DNA of 64,000 bases from Linnemannia elongata (lineage: Eukaryota; Mortierellomycota; Mortierellomycetes; Mortierellales; Mortierellaceae), in the NCBI GenBank assembly GCA_036320915.1, contig JAXBDG010000015.1:992001-1056000 (forward strand), given 5' to 3'. Every line of letters starts with the position of its first letter. Position 1 is the first letter of the stretch. A model generated the notes under the pieces. It made no database searches. It was not told the origin of the DNA and worked only from the letters and a program-made list of their open reading frames with translations. This document shows positions 21,101-32,649 of this stretch, piece by piece. Made by a program: the position numbers and the translations under genes.

Positions 21101-21144
21101 TGGAGAGGGGTCATTAGGAGAAAGTACGAGGGCACCTGTAGCAA
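18132..21144 (-). CDS. Kelch-repeat, single-pass membrane protein with poly-Asn tract
   Basis: Two exons, 21144-19929 and 19693-18132, GT-AG, for about 925 residues from the first ATG. The start is uncertain: a second ATG lies at residue 11. Residues 66-82 (FLTTLLPFLLLVLLSPL) are a signal or anchor segment followed by PIDGQ. The ectodomain has kelch/galactose-oxidase-like blades (YFYLYGG, LHFVTGG, LVYMYGG, TLVFGG, NVFIQGG, QIVIVGG), each with the Gly-Gly doublet. Then come about 20 consecutive Asn, a single membrane span near residue 500 (GVVLAILAVGGFIFW followed by KRYR), and a long Ser/Pro/Thr-rich cytoplasmic tail. Such kelch-TM proteins are common in this fungal group. The topology suggests a surface receptor or wall-associated role, but ligand and function are unknown. 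Confidence 0.75.
19466..19527. repeat. GTT/ATT trinucleotide microsatellite (poly-Asn codons)
   Basis: About 20 AAC/AAT codons on the minus strand, placed just before the membrane span of the kelch protein. Likely length-variable. Confidence 0.85.
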
Positions 21145-22230
21145 ACACTACAGGGCGTGAATCTGAATGCAAAGTGAAAGGAGGATGGAGTTGTGGTTTG
21201 GGTGTGTAGGGGGTGAATGAATGAATGGATGAATGAAAAAAGAGGAAAGAAAGGAAAGAGACAAGAAAGAGAGCGGCGTAAGAGAGTGAGGAGAAGAGGG
21301 AGGGCGGGGGAGCAGCGGCGGAAAGAGAAAAGAGAGAGAAGAGGCGATTGAGCAAGCTAATTAAACTAGGGTGGGACAAACGGAAAGAGGGGAAGGATGG
21401 GAAAGGAAGGAGAAGAGGTTGAGCAAAAAGACAACAGACAATGTAATGTAAACAAAACAACAGAAGAAAGAAACCCTAAAGGCCGCTCTCTTCTGTCTGC
21501 CTGTCAGTTCCTGGGTGGCTCCCTTCAACGACTGATCACATCAGTTATTATTCAATCAGTCAATTGATCGGTTGCTGGAAGGCAAAAAAAGATTTTTTTG
21601 TTTTTTGTTTTTTGTTTTCTTCCTTTGTTCTTTGTTCTACGATCACTTCCCCCTGAGACAGAGACAATCTGACTGGGTGCAAGAAGCCTGCAGCCGTTGG
21701 CCAATAATAAATAAAAAAGATTGAACGCTGTCAACAGCAACAACACACACGAGGGCAAGAGTGCTCACACACACACATAAACATTGTTTGTTTTTTCTTT
21801 TTCATCGCTCACACAACAACAATCCCGTTCTTATTTTCGCCAACCTTGTTTTACCAGTTGTTTGGTCTGGATCCCAACTGGGTGCGTGTATCTCTCTTCC
21901 TCTCTCTCTTTCTCTCTCTCTCTCTCTTTCTCTTTCTTTCGCCCCTCGCTTTATCCACTGGATCGCATTCGCAGAACCTCTTGAAAGCATAAAATGTCAA
22001 TCGAGAGTCATTTACTAGTCCGAGGTCCAAGCGGGTGTGGAATTATAAACAAGGAATGACAGGGTCAGCGAAGAACGGACCCTGCCCGCGCCCCCGGCAG
22101 TCAGGAACTTTTTTAATCCGTCCAACTCTTTTCTCCTCTCACTTCTTAACACACGCCTAGTCTTTTCTTCTATTCCATGAGACTGAAAATCCACTTTTAA
22201 ATGCCAGGTAGTGCGGCTGCCTGCGTTTTC
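21145..22230. other. Intergenic, purine-rich leader and spacer
   Basis: Bases 21180-21470 are purine-rich on the plus strand, i.e. a pyrimidine-rich leader for the minus-strand kelch gene. CA and CT microsatellites lie at 21768-21778 and 21896-21935. No gene is seen up to the transposon edge. Confidence 0.5.
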
Positions 22231-22233
22231 ATT

Positions 22234-22893
22234 AGCCCTCTTCAAACGGATAAAATATTTCGTTTCGCGGTTCATCACGTTTTCCAGATATAGAAGTTGA
22301 AAAGGTGTGGCGAAACAGCACCATATATGGAAAACGAAACGATCCTACATAATCTTACGAAGCGGTTCGCGAGGCGTTCCACGGGACGATTCGCAAATGA
22401 AGCGTTCCTACATAATCTTACAAAGTGGTTCGCGAGACGCTTCGCAAGATGTTTTGCGAAATGAAGCATTCCTACATAATCTTATGAAGCAGTTCGTGAG
22501 ATGTTTTGCGAGACGTTTCGCAAATGAAGCATTCCTACATAATCTTACGAAGCGGTTTGTAAGACGTTTTGCGAGACGCTCTGCGAATGAAGCATTCCTA
22601 CATAATCTTACGAAGCGGTTTGTAAGACGTTTCGCAAGATGCTTTGCGAATGAAGCGTTCCTACATACTCTTACGAAACAGTTCGCGGAACAAAGCAAGC
22701 ATATCCCAGCGACCAATATGAGAAAAACATATGCCAGCCACAGCAGCTCCTCTTGATTTTTCTTTTTCTTTTGGACGCTGACTGGACATACAACAATTAA
22801 CAATGATAGCCATTGATACAAAGATAACTGTGAATACCCTCTTTGGAAAGTAGTCAGCATTGATTTTTGCCAAGTCTTTTGCTTTCCTGTTTA
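22234..22893 (+). repeat. Left terminal inverted repeat (660 bp)
   Basis: It starts AGCCCTCTTCAAACGG and ends GCTTTCCTGTTTA. The outer 100 bases are unique, the middle is a tandem array of 63-bp units, and the inner 190 bases are unique. It matches the reverse complement of 27550-28209 along its whole length. Confidence 0.9.
22344..22720 (+). repeat. 63-bp tandem repeat array, six copies, in left TIR
   Basis: The marker CCTACATAATCTTAC recurs at 22344, 22407, 22471, 22534, 22597 and 22660, a spacing of 63 (once 64). Each unit carries GAAGCGGTTCGYRAGACG and TTTCGCRARACG-like sub-blocks. As 63 is 21 codons, an open frame persists through the array by construction. Such subterminal repeats are typical binding sites for transposase or its Myb partner; that is an inference here. 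Confidence 0.85.
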
Positions 22894-23186
22894 ACAGATA
22901 ATGGTTGATAGAGATGCTCTAAATTTACTTGGCATGCGAAAATGCAACAGATGGGTGGCTGCTAGATAAGAACTCGGCAAGGCCAAAATAGCAAGCCTTT
23001 TTTTTTTTTTTTCTTTTTTTTTTTTTCCTTCTTTCTTCTTCTACTCCAACAGCATCAACAGCAACACCAACAAATACAACGACCACGCCCCCAAAGGCTA
23101 CAGTACAGCCACAGGATATACAAAGCACACCACAACACACACACTCCCGCCACTGCATACCTCTCACTCCACTGTTTCATTTCACC
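22894..23186. other. Transposase promoter region
   Basis: Between the left TIR and the transposase. Contains T runs at 22998-23026 and a CAACA/CACAC-rich leader. No TATA box is evident. Confidence 0.4.
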
Positions 23187-24595
23187 ATGCCTCGCATTTC
23201 TGAGCGCCGCCGCATTCTCGACGAGACGGAAGAGTGATTTTAGTGGCTCTCTTCACGTCGGACGACGAGCTCTTGGAACTTGCGATGATGTACTATGCCT
23301 GGGTGGAAGAGTTCAGATATTTAAACCGGTCGGTGGTGTATACCAAAGCGGATAGGTCATTCTTTGACATCAGGTATTACAACATGTCTGACGATGTGTT
23401 CCGTCAACGATTTCGTGTAACTCGTCAAGCCTTCAGAACAATTGCCAGGATGATCGAACAACATCCCATCTTCCACCGCAACTCTTCGTCTCCCCAGCTC
23501 CATCCTGCTTGGCAACTGCTTGTGGCCCTCACACGACTCGGTCACTATGGGAGTCGTATGGCGGTCAAGTTAGTGGCCGATGAAATGGGAATGAGCTCCG
23601 GAGCTGTCACTCTATATACCAACAGGGTCATGACAGCACTGGTGTCGCTTGCTCCTGATTGGATTCGGTGGCCTGATTATGTCCAACGGCAAGAGCATGG
23701 CCTCCGCATGGGCGCTGAGGGGTTTCCCCGCTGTGTCGGGTTTATAGACGGAACAACCCTTCCTTTATGTCAAAAGCCTGCGTTACATGGACCGGCTTAT
23801 TTTGACCGGAAAAAAAGGTACTGTAATCATAATGTACCATGCATTTTTCTACCCATTGAGTATGTTACTAAGGGCTTATCTAACATTTTCTTAATTGTGT
23901 AGGTATTCTGTGAACGCTCAGATTGTCTGTGATATGGATCGCAGAATTATCGCACTGGACACAGGACATCCGGGGTCGGCGTCCGACTCGACCGTGTTTA
24001 AAGGAATGGATCAGTATCATGTCCCTAATGACTATTTTTCTCCCGGAGAATACCTTCTTGCGGATGCGGCGTATTCTGTGAGCAAGACCTGTATCCCACC
24101 GTACAAGGCCCCTTCATCGGAGCTGCCCGACAATGCTGCATTTAACTTCCAGTTAGCTTGCTCTCGTGTGCGCAATGAGCATTGTATAGGAATATTGAAG
24201 GGAAGGTGGCAGTCGATGAGGGAATTGCGACATCGCCTTCGTTCTGCTGACAACATGGAGAATCTTTGCTTCTGGGTCATCTCCTGTTGTGTACTTCACA
24301 ACATTCTGCTGCAAACAGGCGACAAGTGGACGAAGGCGGATGGGGGCATCTCTAGAGAAGATCATGACATGGGACCGTTTGTTCCGGAGCGCGAAGCCAC
24401 ATTAACAGGCATTGCTTTCCGTGAGGCATTGAAAAAAACAACACTTGAAACGAGAAGAATGAAGACGGGTAAATAAATACCTTGAGTATAATATTGATTT
24501 TTCTCTCCTACTTTGCTCATTCATATCACTCTTTTTTTACAGACCATACTTACCAATTGGCTGGCAAATCTTGGACAAATATCCGGAGGCAATAG
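23187..24595 (+). CDS. HARBI1-like (PIF/Harbinger) DDE transposase, 5' end frameshifted
   Basis: Exons are about 23187-23817, 23903-24468 and possibly 24543-24595. ATG at 23187 opens MPRISERRRILDETEE and then meets TGA at 23235. Losing one base just before this would explain it, because the next frame continues directly with VILVALFTSDDELLEL. Numbered from that GTG (23234), the DDE triad is Asp172 (CVGFIDGTT), Asp249 (LLADAAYSV) and Glu287 (RVRNEHCIGILKGRW), all present. RQRFRVTRQAFRTIARMI and LGHYGSRMAVKLVADEMGMS resemble the helix-turn-helix region. A downstream in-frame ATG at 23285 could still start a nearly full protein. The last intron is optional; without it the protein ends at 24476. 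The HARBI1 family cuts and joins DNA but needs the Myb-like partner for nuclear entry and site binding. Confidence 0.85.
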
Positions 24596-24707
24596 ATTTA
24601 CAAAGCAAGTTGCATTGTGTATCATGTTGTGTTTTTGTGACCGAATATATAAAAAGAAAAGCTATTGAATTGACGAAAGGCTATGGTATGTGTTATGCAA
24701 AGAAAAT

Positions 24708-27045
24708 TCAAATATCAGCGTTATGGATGGTCTTTGCATCGGAGACATCACCGTGATTGTCGACAGAATCGTTGGCAATGGCACCATCGTTGACAAGGCC
24801 ATCGGCAGTTGTAAGAGGTTCGTTGGGACTGGACAAGATTTCATCATCGGACGAGAGAAGTTCATGCACGGACACTCTACGAGAGGTACCATCGGTAGCA
24901 CCTTGACGGGGAAGTGGACTATGTGGTGTCTCTGTTGAACTTGGGCGGCGAATAATAGAAGGCCTTTGAGGAGATGCGCCGCGGTGAGTGGAAAGAGGAA
25001 CTTGAGAAGATGATTGCTGGCCAACATCAACAGAAGATCCTTGGGAGGACGCTTGAGAGGACGTTTGGCGGAGAGTTGGAGTGGCTTGAAAAGAGGCTTG
25101 GCGGCGGACAGGAGGCGGGGTTTGAGAAAAAGTTGAACGGAGAGAAGTTGGGAGCTCCTGGAAGGAACGAGATCTCGATGTTTGAATCGAGTTCATGCCG
25201 CCTAATAGATCAGCGACGTGGGGGTCCTCTGGGGATGTCCCATTCTCCAGCAGCGATAAGAGTAGCTTGCCTTTGAGCATTTCGAGATCATGCTGCATTT
25301 TCGCTTCTTCCTCCTTCTTTCTCTCTCGTTCCTCCTTCTTTCTCTCTCGCTCTTTCATGTCTTCACGCTCTCAGACGAGCCGCTGCAACTCAAGTTCCTC
25401 TATGAGCATAGAACGTGATGGTATGTTAATACCGAATTACATCAAGCAAGACTTGCGAAGTAAACATAAGGGTGAATACAACTCACACATATTTACTTTG
25501 GAATTTTATCTCCATCAGCTGGTTCATGCCACCTTTGGCAGGCGCTGCCTTTTCAGGAACATCGTAGAGGTCAGTCGGCCCGTTACTCCTTCCGCTACGG
25601 GCAGAAGAAGTCCCTTGTCTGTCGGATGATCGTCTTCTTTTGAAGGTGGAGGAACTTGTGGAAGTAGACAGGACCGGCTTGGGAGAACGGTAGCCAGAGG
25701 TCGCCTTGCTCTTATCCTTGCCCTTCCCATCGACAGTTCGACCGCGTTGCTCTTGAACATCGTCATCTAAATCGGACTCTTGGTCACTCTCTTGAAATTC
25801 ATCCAACAGAATGTACTCGTCGTCCACCGAATACACTCCTGCACCGCTGTTGTTCTGCTCCTCCTCGTCATCATCATTGCTGTGACTACCAAGTCCGGGC
25901 CTTGCCAAGGAGATAGTGGTGCAGCCAAGTCTGGATATGCTCAACCCGTCTCTTCCTGTTGTTGCATGAGCGAGGGGCGTTACTTGAGGGGTTTCTTTGT
26001 AGATGGAATGCATGCGTCCATATCCTGGACATTGGCTCTCAAGGAGCTCTTCAAAAGGTATCGACTCCGTCATCTTCACCCACTCCTGCTCCTGTTCTTT
26101 GCGCCGACCTCGCTACTTTCCTGTACAGGGTTTTGTGCCTCAGCCATCGACCGTATAATGCATTCCCCGTAAGACGGAGCCCTGTCTTTTGGAAGAGGTA
26201 GTTAGCTGCTCTTGTATAGGCGCGCGCCATTGACTCCGTGCCTCCTACTTTGGTCTTCTGGAGTCCTTGGGTAATCTTCAAATTACTGCCCAGTGCCAGC
26301 CAATCCAACATTACCTCAACCTCCAGCTCCTTTGACAGTTTGATTTCCACCACCGAAGGGGTATGCTCAACAAACATGGAATGAGCTGTACATACCATGC
26401 CAAGGTTAGAAATAATGGAGTTTGTTAATTTCGTTTTGAAAGGAAGACAAAAGACAAGTAAATAATACCATTTTGAATACCTGGCTCACGATCACTTGTC
26501 GGAATTCTAGCTCGCGCTAACGGGTTAACGTCAGCGGAGGTCGGCCCTGACCTGTTAGAGGAAGATTCTTGTGCGGCCTCTGTCAACGGATATGTGGGGA
26601 TTTGTGCCCCAGCCATCGAAGACGCTCCTCCTTCTCCGTTGCCCACCATAGCTCCTGACGACGGTGCCACCCAGTAATCCGATGTATTCGTGTGAGAGAC
26701 ATACATAGGGGTCTCGCCCATCCCAAGCCCACCCCCGTTGTTGTGGTGCGGTTGTTGACTAAAACCTGTGGCGGGGACGGGAACTGCGTCTCCTAACTGG
26801 TACATATATGAGGGGGCTTCACCCGCCCATAAGGTTTCCTCTTGACTCATTAAACGGGGCGTGAAGGAGCGGCTCGAAGATGACGAACCCTCTCCATTGT
26901 CTGGGTTCCTCAGATGAGATGCCCCGTTACCTGGGTACAACCCAAGACCGCCGTTATGATTTCTCATCCTATACGCTTGGGCATAATTCGATAACCCAGC
27001 TGCTCCGTTACCATCATCTTCACTATGACGGTGGACTAATTTCAT
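24708..27045 (-). pseudogene. Myb/SANT-like transposon partner protein, interrupted
   Basis: Exons are 27045-26469, 26385-25497 and 25399-24708 on the minus strand, with GT-AG junctions. The start MKLVHRHSEDDGNGAAG lies in a low-complexity N-terminal region. Exon 2 has a Myb/SANT-like DNA-binding part (VMLDWLALGSNLKITQGLQK, then NALYGRWLRHKTLYRK) followed by the family block EELLESQCPGYGRMHSIYKE. Exon 3 is a charged coiled coil (MKERERKKEERERKKEEEAK) and a Ser-rich tail. Two breaks are seen: a TTTT run at 26053-26056 that shifts the frame (three T would keep it open through VDTF-EELL), and an in-frame TGA at 25371-25373 in LVxERED, where CGA would give Arg. In Harbinger elements this protein brings the transposase to the ends. 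Confidence 0.75.
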
Positions 27046-27549
27046 GTTATTAGTTTGTTTTGGGTTCGACAGCAGGAGAACGATAATCCATATTGTAAAA
27101 AAACCCCCCAGTTGCGAACAAAAGTACTAAAAAGGCAACACATACTTCTTTCGCTGTTAGATGCATTGCTGGGCTTCTCATTCGCAACCTTTGGCCTTTG
27201 CTGGTCCATTGTTGTTGAGGTGAGTTTCTGAAGAGTAAGTTGTGTGATATGGAGTGAAAGAAAGGTGCTTTTGTTTGTCGGCCTGCCCGGCGTTGAATGT
27301 TATGTGCATGCCCATGGTACCCATGACTATCTTTCCAGGCAAACACATGGCTCCGACATGCTCTTAGATTTTTTTATTGCAAAGGTACGCAGCACTCTCA
27401 AGACCAGAGGAGTAACTCCTCTTGTATGCAAAGAAAACAGACCTCATGCATGCAAAGGCTTCAAAACACAATCTTGCAGCTTCAGTACCAGTAAAAAAAA
27501 AATACAAAGAGAATCATGTTAAAGAGTAAAAGAACCAATCCTACTGTAT
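27046..27549. other. Upstream region of the Myb-like gene
   Basis: Between the partner gene and the right TIR. A minus-strand open stretch up to 27346 includes a hydrophobic run (VCVAFLVLLFATGGFFY) but is not a convincing exon. No other signal. Confidence 0.4.
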
Positions 27550-28209
27550 TAAACAGGAAAGCAACAGACTTGGCAAAAATCAATGCTGACCACTTTCCAA
27601 AGAGGGTATTCACAGTTATCTTTGTATCAATGGCTATCATTGTTAATTGTTGTATGTCCAGTCAGCGTCCAAAAGAAAAAGAAAAATCAAGAGGAGCTGC
27701 TGTGGCTGGCATATGTTTTTCTCATATTGGTCGCTGGGATATGCTTGCTTTGTTCCGCGAACTGTTTCGTAAGAGTATGTAGGAACGCTTCATTCGCAAA
27801 GCATCTTGCGAAACGTCTTACAAACCGCTTCGTAAGATAATGTAGGAATGCTTCATTCGCAGAGCGTCTCGCAAAACGTCTTACAAACCGCTTCGTAAGA
27901 TTATGTAGGATCGTTTCGTTTGCGAAACATCTCGCAAAACATCTCACGAACTGCTTCATAAGATTATGTAGGAATGCTTCATTTCGCAAAACATCTTGCG
28001 AAGCGTCTCGCGAACCACTTTGTAAGATTATGTAGGAACGCTTCATTTGCGAATCGTCTCGTGGAACGCCTCGCGAACCGCTTCGTAAGATTATGTAGGA
28101 TCGTTTCGTTTTCCATATATGGTGCTGTTTCGCCACACCTTTTCAACTTCTATATCTGGAAAACGTGATGAACCGCGAAACGAAATATTTTATCGGTTTG
28201 AAAAGGGCT
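27550..28209 (-). repeat. Right terminal inverted repeat (660 bp) with 63-bp tandem units
   Basis: Inverted copy of 22234-22893. The complementary marker GTAAGATTATGTAGGA recurs at the same 63-base spacing. It differs from the left arm at roughly ten positions (for example a GATCGTTTCGTTTGCGAAAC variant near 27909), and the 149-codon frame is open in both arms. Confidence 0.9.
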
Positions 28210-29017
28210 ATTTTTTTCATTCTTCACCAACTCAGGCTCAGCGCACGATTGGTTAAAGAGAACGGTTTGTTTGAAGAAAGTGGATTTTGATTCCGCATCA
28301 AATCAAATCACCCCTCGCTCTCACAGGAGGAACAAAATGTTGTAGCAACTCACTTCTTCCCGTCAAAGGGAGGAAAACTAGAGCAAGGAAGAACAATTAC
28401 AAACTTTCAATCGATCGCACCCAGGCCTACAGACCGTCACCTCACCTTTTATTATTCTCTCGTCTCCATTGGAACGATGGCAACCCACTTGGTACTCTTG
28501 CCGGGGTATCTAGGTGCTCAGTAAAGTGCACATGCGTGTGCGCCAGGAGGAGTGCTGACTGGCCACTGTCAGGCACTGGCACCAACCACTTACAGATTAC
28601 TAATAAACGTAACGTCCATTCAGGGTCTGGACTTGGCCAACATTCTGCTCTCGTAATTTTTTTAAGCTCTCCTCTGTTGATAATCGCAGTTGCTTCCTTT
28701 GTCTTGGTTGTCGACAAAGTTATGCTGAGAAAAGATCAAAGATAGATAATAAACCAACTTTCTTTCTTCTGGTCAGCATCACGCCTAACTAACCTTCCTC
28801 ACGTCGACTCGTCCTAGCGTTTTCATTCAATTTTCACAACGAGATGTTGCTTTTTGCGAGAAAGTCTGGATTCGAAAGGAGCACAAATGAACTGGGAATA
28901 TGAGCTGTTCTGCTTTAATAAAGAGAAAAGGCTACTGGGCAACAAGGAGAGGGGAGAAGAACATATATGTAAAGCGAAAAGAACAGGACAAAATAAAACA
29001 ACGATCGTCACTTCTAT
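28210..29017. other. Intergenic, no gene seen
   Basis: Flank of the transposon and 3' region of the BIG1/VOA1-like gene. An open stretch at 28287-28745 lacks recognisable features and is judged fortuitous. Confidence 0.5.
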
Positions 29018-30426
29018 TTAGTTCTGCTTCTTCTCAAAACGCTGTGGCTGCTGGACGCTCAAGTTCCAGAAGATACCCATCATGGCAATAGGGACAATGA
29101 TGACAGCGATCAACAAGCCCATAAAGATGCCCTGGGAGAAAAATGTGTAGTGGTGGAAGAGTCCTGAGGGCTTGGTGGTGGGGGTTGGGTCGTCTGGCAA
29201 CTGTCTGGGGCTGAAGTGGTATGTGGGCAACTCCTTGATCTGGCTGGACGAGTACAGAACCAAGTAGTCGTCCTGGTACTTCTTGTGAATCTGAGCAATA
29301 ATCTCCTCGACAGCCTCATCTATAGCAAATGAATATGTTGTGGCAACAGCCGTTAGAACAAAATGCAGTCATCGTCCATGCAACAGGCTCTCTAAAGCCA
29401 ATTGCTCCGCAAAAGTAAACCACGAAGATGTCTCTCTTACCCTTTTCGTCGGCGGATCCAGCTGCAAGCTTCTTATAGATAACTACGGGACCCTTAACAG
29501 AGCTCAGAGCACCTAATACGGCGTAACAAGATCAAACGAGTCAGTATTGCTTCATTTCCTTCGTTTAGCTGCTTCTTGCGTCAGTTTCCCTGACAACTCT
29601 ACATGCATATCCATGTGTCATTTACCAGAGTCGACGTTATCGTTCACTAGAGCAGCGTTGCACTTCTGAGAGAGACGCTCAGCCAAGGTCTCCAGATCGA
29701 CAGCACCGTTGACAAAGGGAATCTGGAGCGAACTCTCAGCGCCCTGAACTTGGTTCTATTGTGTCGTCAATAAGATGAAGACCAGTAACGATCATTATTC
29801 GATCATTCAGTCAGTCAACTGGCGTCCGGAATGTCAATGTCCATTCACATCCTGCAGTGATTCTAAAGTCCTGGAGTCCGTACCTTCAGCTTGTTACGTC
29901 CACCACGTCCCAAATCTGCAGCGTGAAGCTATGTGATGAGAAGAACACGGCGTTGGTTAGCGTGGTCGCCGTCATGTATTAACCAAGGTAGCTTCGAAAC
30001 ACATCAATTGGCGACCTTCTGTTATCCTCGCATTTGACACCTTGTCCAGCCTGTGTAGCAAGTATTTACCTCTGGCTCGTCGATAACCAAAATGGCTTTG
30101 TGCGAGCAGTCGGCGAGATCATTCACTCCCTCATGCAGATCCTGGACTGAAATCACTTGGGTGTCAAGGCTTCTGGGTGAAAACCTATTCAAACAACGTG
30201 CAAATACAAGGGGTGCGAATGATAGCGTCACGTCAGTATCAGCAGGTCCGACAAGTCTATGTCCTCCAACATGTTATGTTGTTGCATGTCCTGCATTGTT
30301 CGTTGTCTCCAAGGTAGAAGAGTCTTACTCCTGTGGCGACCATGCGAGGAAAGGGCTGGTGTTCTCGACAGCAGAGACCTCGTAGAGGGATGCGAGGAGG
30401 AGGGATAAGAGTACAGTGGCGCGCAT
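29018..30426 (-). CDS. BIG1/VOA1-type V-ATPase assembly protein (ATP6AP1-like)
   Basis: Six exons: 30426-30329, 30184-30070, 29928-29884, 29755-29626, 29512-29441 and 29319-29018, GT-AG, phases consistent, for 253 residues. There is an N-terminal signal peptide (RATVLLSLLLASLYEVSA). A short luminal domain contains VISVQDLHEGVNDLADCSHK and LETLAERLSQKCNAALVND. Near the C-terminus one membrane span (FMGLLIAVIIVPIAMMGIFW) precedes NLSVQQPQRFEKKQN, a basic cytosolic tail with a KKxx-like ending suited to ER retention. This layout matches the fungal BIG1/VOA1 family and the V-ATPase accessory subunit S1 membrane domain, which acts in V0 assembly in the ER. BIG1 mutants in yeast have beta-1,6-glucan wall defects. 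The family call is firm; the choice between BIG1 and VOA1 is not. Confidence 0.75.
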
Positions 30427-31331
30427 TGTATATATTGAGTTTTTGTTGATGGGTGTGCGTTGTCGTCGTTCCTGGATGGTTAAGAAGTTGAATGAGCGCA
30501 GGAGACTGAGGGAGGAGATGCTTTTCCAAAAGTCGACCTTGGTCTTTCACAAAGCGCGAACGACGAAGTGACGTCTCTTTGGTGGTGCAGCACAAGCGAT
30601 CACATTTTCTCCTTGACTTGTGCCACTAAGAGCAAAAAAAAGGGTCAAGCCGCGATGTCATGCCTTTCTCACCTCCGCAGCGACAGCTGATACTCGTTCC
30701 TCCACCAATGGATCGCACAAGGATGGTACACATGACAAGCATGCAGAATGTAGAAAGAACGGGCTTTGAATGCAAACCTAGGATTCAAAGTTAACTAACT
30801 ACTCACGCACGGCGCACGTAGAAAAGCGTGTCCACACTGAAACGGGAAGAGAAAGCTGCAGGAGGCCATAAGATACAAAGACTTCAATAGCGGTGCGCAA
30901 AAGAAAAGGATTGAAAGGCCTAGCAGATCAACAGCATTGGTATCCCTAAAAGAAGTTTCGTTTGAGACACTCTTTAGGCCGGAGGACACGTTGGAGTTAA
31001 ACAGACAATTTAACAGCAAGGTCAATCACACTGTCAAAGAATACTGGAGTGTGATTTTCTTTACGAGGAAAGTATCTAGTCTGGGTCGACTAGAACACAA
31101 TGGGAGTAGAATTTGAAAGTGCAAGAAAAAAAAAGGCTGCAGGGAAAGATAAAAGGTGAAGAGAGAAAGAAGAGAGAAAGAAGAGAGCGAGAGAGAGAGG
31201 GAGAAAGAAAGAGAGGTGATGAAAGCGCCACCAATTAAGCATTGAAGGAATTTATTATATCATTCGAGAGGTGTCTCGTACCTGGCGACAAGGAGTCCTA
31301 CATCCCTTAAACGGATGCAGACTCTTTATCT

Positions 31332-31332
<1 letters not shown>

Positions 31333-31369
<37 letters not shown>
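31333..31369. repeat. Poly(A) homopolymer, 37 bases
   Basis: Intergenic. Preceded by GCAGACTCTTTATCTC. It could be a decayed retroposed tail, but no element is recognisable upstream. Confidence 0.9.
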
Positions 31370-31371
<2 letters not shown>

Positions 31372-32647
31372 ACGGGACGTCTGTTTGACGCCAAAGTTAC
31401 GCAACCCCTAAGGGATAGGAAACGACATGCTCACTCACACACACACACACACCTAATACATCCCCTTCTACACACAAGGAGACAAGGAAGGAAAGAACGA
31501 GGGGTGGGATCGCTCCATGGCTGTTGCTCAATTTTTTTTTCTGTCGGCCTGCCTTGCCTCGGTCTTAGAGATGGGCGAAATGATCGAAGAAAAGAAAGAC
31601 AACAACAGCAAAGCCATGCAATGCGATGCGATGTTGGAGTGTCCGTAAATAAAAGCCCTTGTGGATTTACGATGGACAACCCCGCATTTTCCCTTTTTTG
31701 ACAAGAACAAAGAGCTGGAGCCAAATCCAATGACAAGACGACCTTGTCCACGCACCTCTGGCGTGTATTGTTTGTCTTGTATGTTCCTACTAGTGTTGGT
31801 ATTCTCAAAGCCAAAAGATGACAATAAAACGGAAGACGATGACCTCGTTGTATATTTTGTCGCAAACACGCGTTTGTCTGGACCTACATGTGAAAAATGC
31901 ATGTGCATTAACAAAGGGGAACGAAAGGGAGGGAGAGGTCAATGTGTCCGGGGATTTTCCTACACTCAATTGGTTCCTGCCTCCCCTCTCATAACACTTC
32001 AAAGATCGGACATGGATGAGTCAGGTGTGTCATTCATATGTCGTTTTTTGACACTCTTTGCTGTATCCGTGGCAAGGCAAGTTTTTTGTTTTTCTAAATG
32101 ACAAGAACAAGAAAACACTACTTCATTCCCATGCCAGTGTTTACCTTTTCGATGCGCACCAATCAACATCTCATAAACACACAAACACACAAACACACAA
32201 ATATGAAACAGAGAGAGAGACACATACATACATTCAAACATCTCGTCGCATTCAATTGACAGAAATAAAAAGAGTTACTGTTGCAAGGAAAAATAGAATA
32301 AGACGCGTCCGCAATTCGTGTTTTATGGATATGTAGCGGAACCTCAGCCTCGGTCGTACACTACATCTTGACACCATGTTCCTCCCAAGAGCCTCCACTC
32401 TCCGTACACTTCTCTCCATCGCACGATTCCTCCCCATATTGTTAAAGAGGAGAGCTATTTTCCGTAGCCCTCTTTCACTTACCCTTAGCTCTCAGCCATG
32501 TTTCTGGGGGTACTGAGGGAGATAGTGCTGTACTGCACTGATGCCTTGATTGCAATTTGCACAGTTACCACCGCTACTATGATTTTGTTTGCCCGCTTTG
32601 ACCGTATTCTCTTCCTTCAATCCATGGGTGGGGCTGTACCCCTGGAC

Positions 32648-32649
<2 letters not shown>

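Larger units (their letters stand above)
22234..28209 (+). mobile_element. PIF/Harbinger-type DNA transposon with 660-bp terminal inverted repeats
   Basis: An element of 5976 bases. The left arm (22234-22893) and right arm (27550-28209) are inverted copies of equal length, about 98 percent alike by eye. The ends read AGCCCTYTTCAAA...; flanking ATT is present on both sides (22231-22233 and 28210-28212). Alternatively the duplication is a TA dinucleotide with ends GCCC...GGGC. Between the arms lie a HARBI1-like DDE transposase (plus strand) and a Myb/SANT-like partner (minus strand), which is the standard two-gene content of PIF/Harbinger elements. The near-identity of the arms implies recent activity, yet both genes carry apparent lesions. 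Confidence 0.88.

Noticed and set aside
22344..22720. Regularly spaced repeats resembling a CRISPR-like array
   Set aside because: Units are 63 bp head to tail with no unique spacers, occur in both inverted arms of a transposon, and the genome is eukaryotic.
22231..28212. Classical TTA/TAA (TWA) target duplication of Harbinger
   Set aside because: Left flank reads ATTA and right flank TATT, so TWA cannot be matched on both sides; ATT with ends AGCCC, or TA with ends GCCC, fits better.
28287..28745. 152-codon open frame beside the transposon
   Set aside because: Overlaps another open frame on the opposite strand, no recognisable domain, no splice or promoter context.
31431..32101. Overlapping open frames of 128-146 codons on both strands
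   Set aside because: Composition follows CA and A/G microsatellites; no homology, no start context, and they contradict each other.
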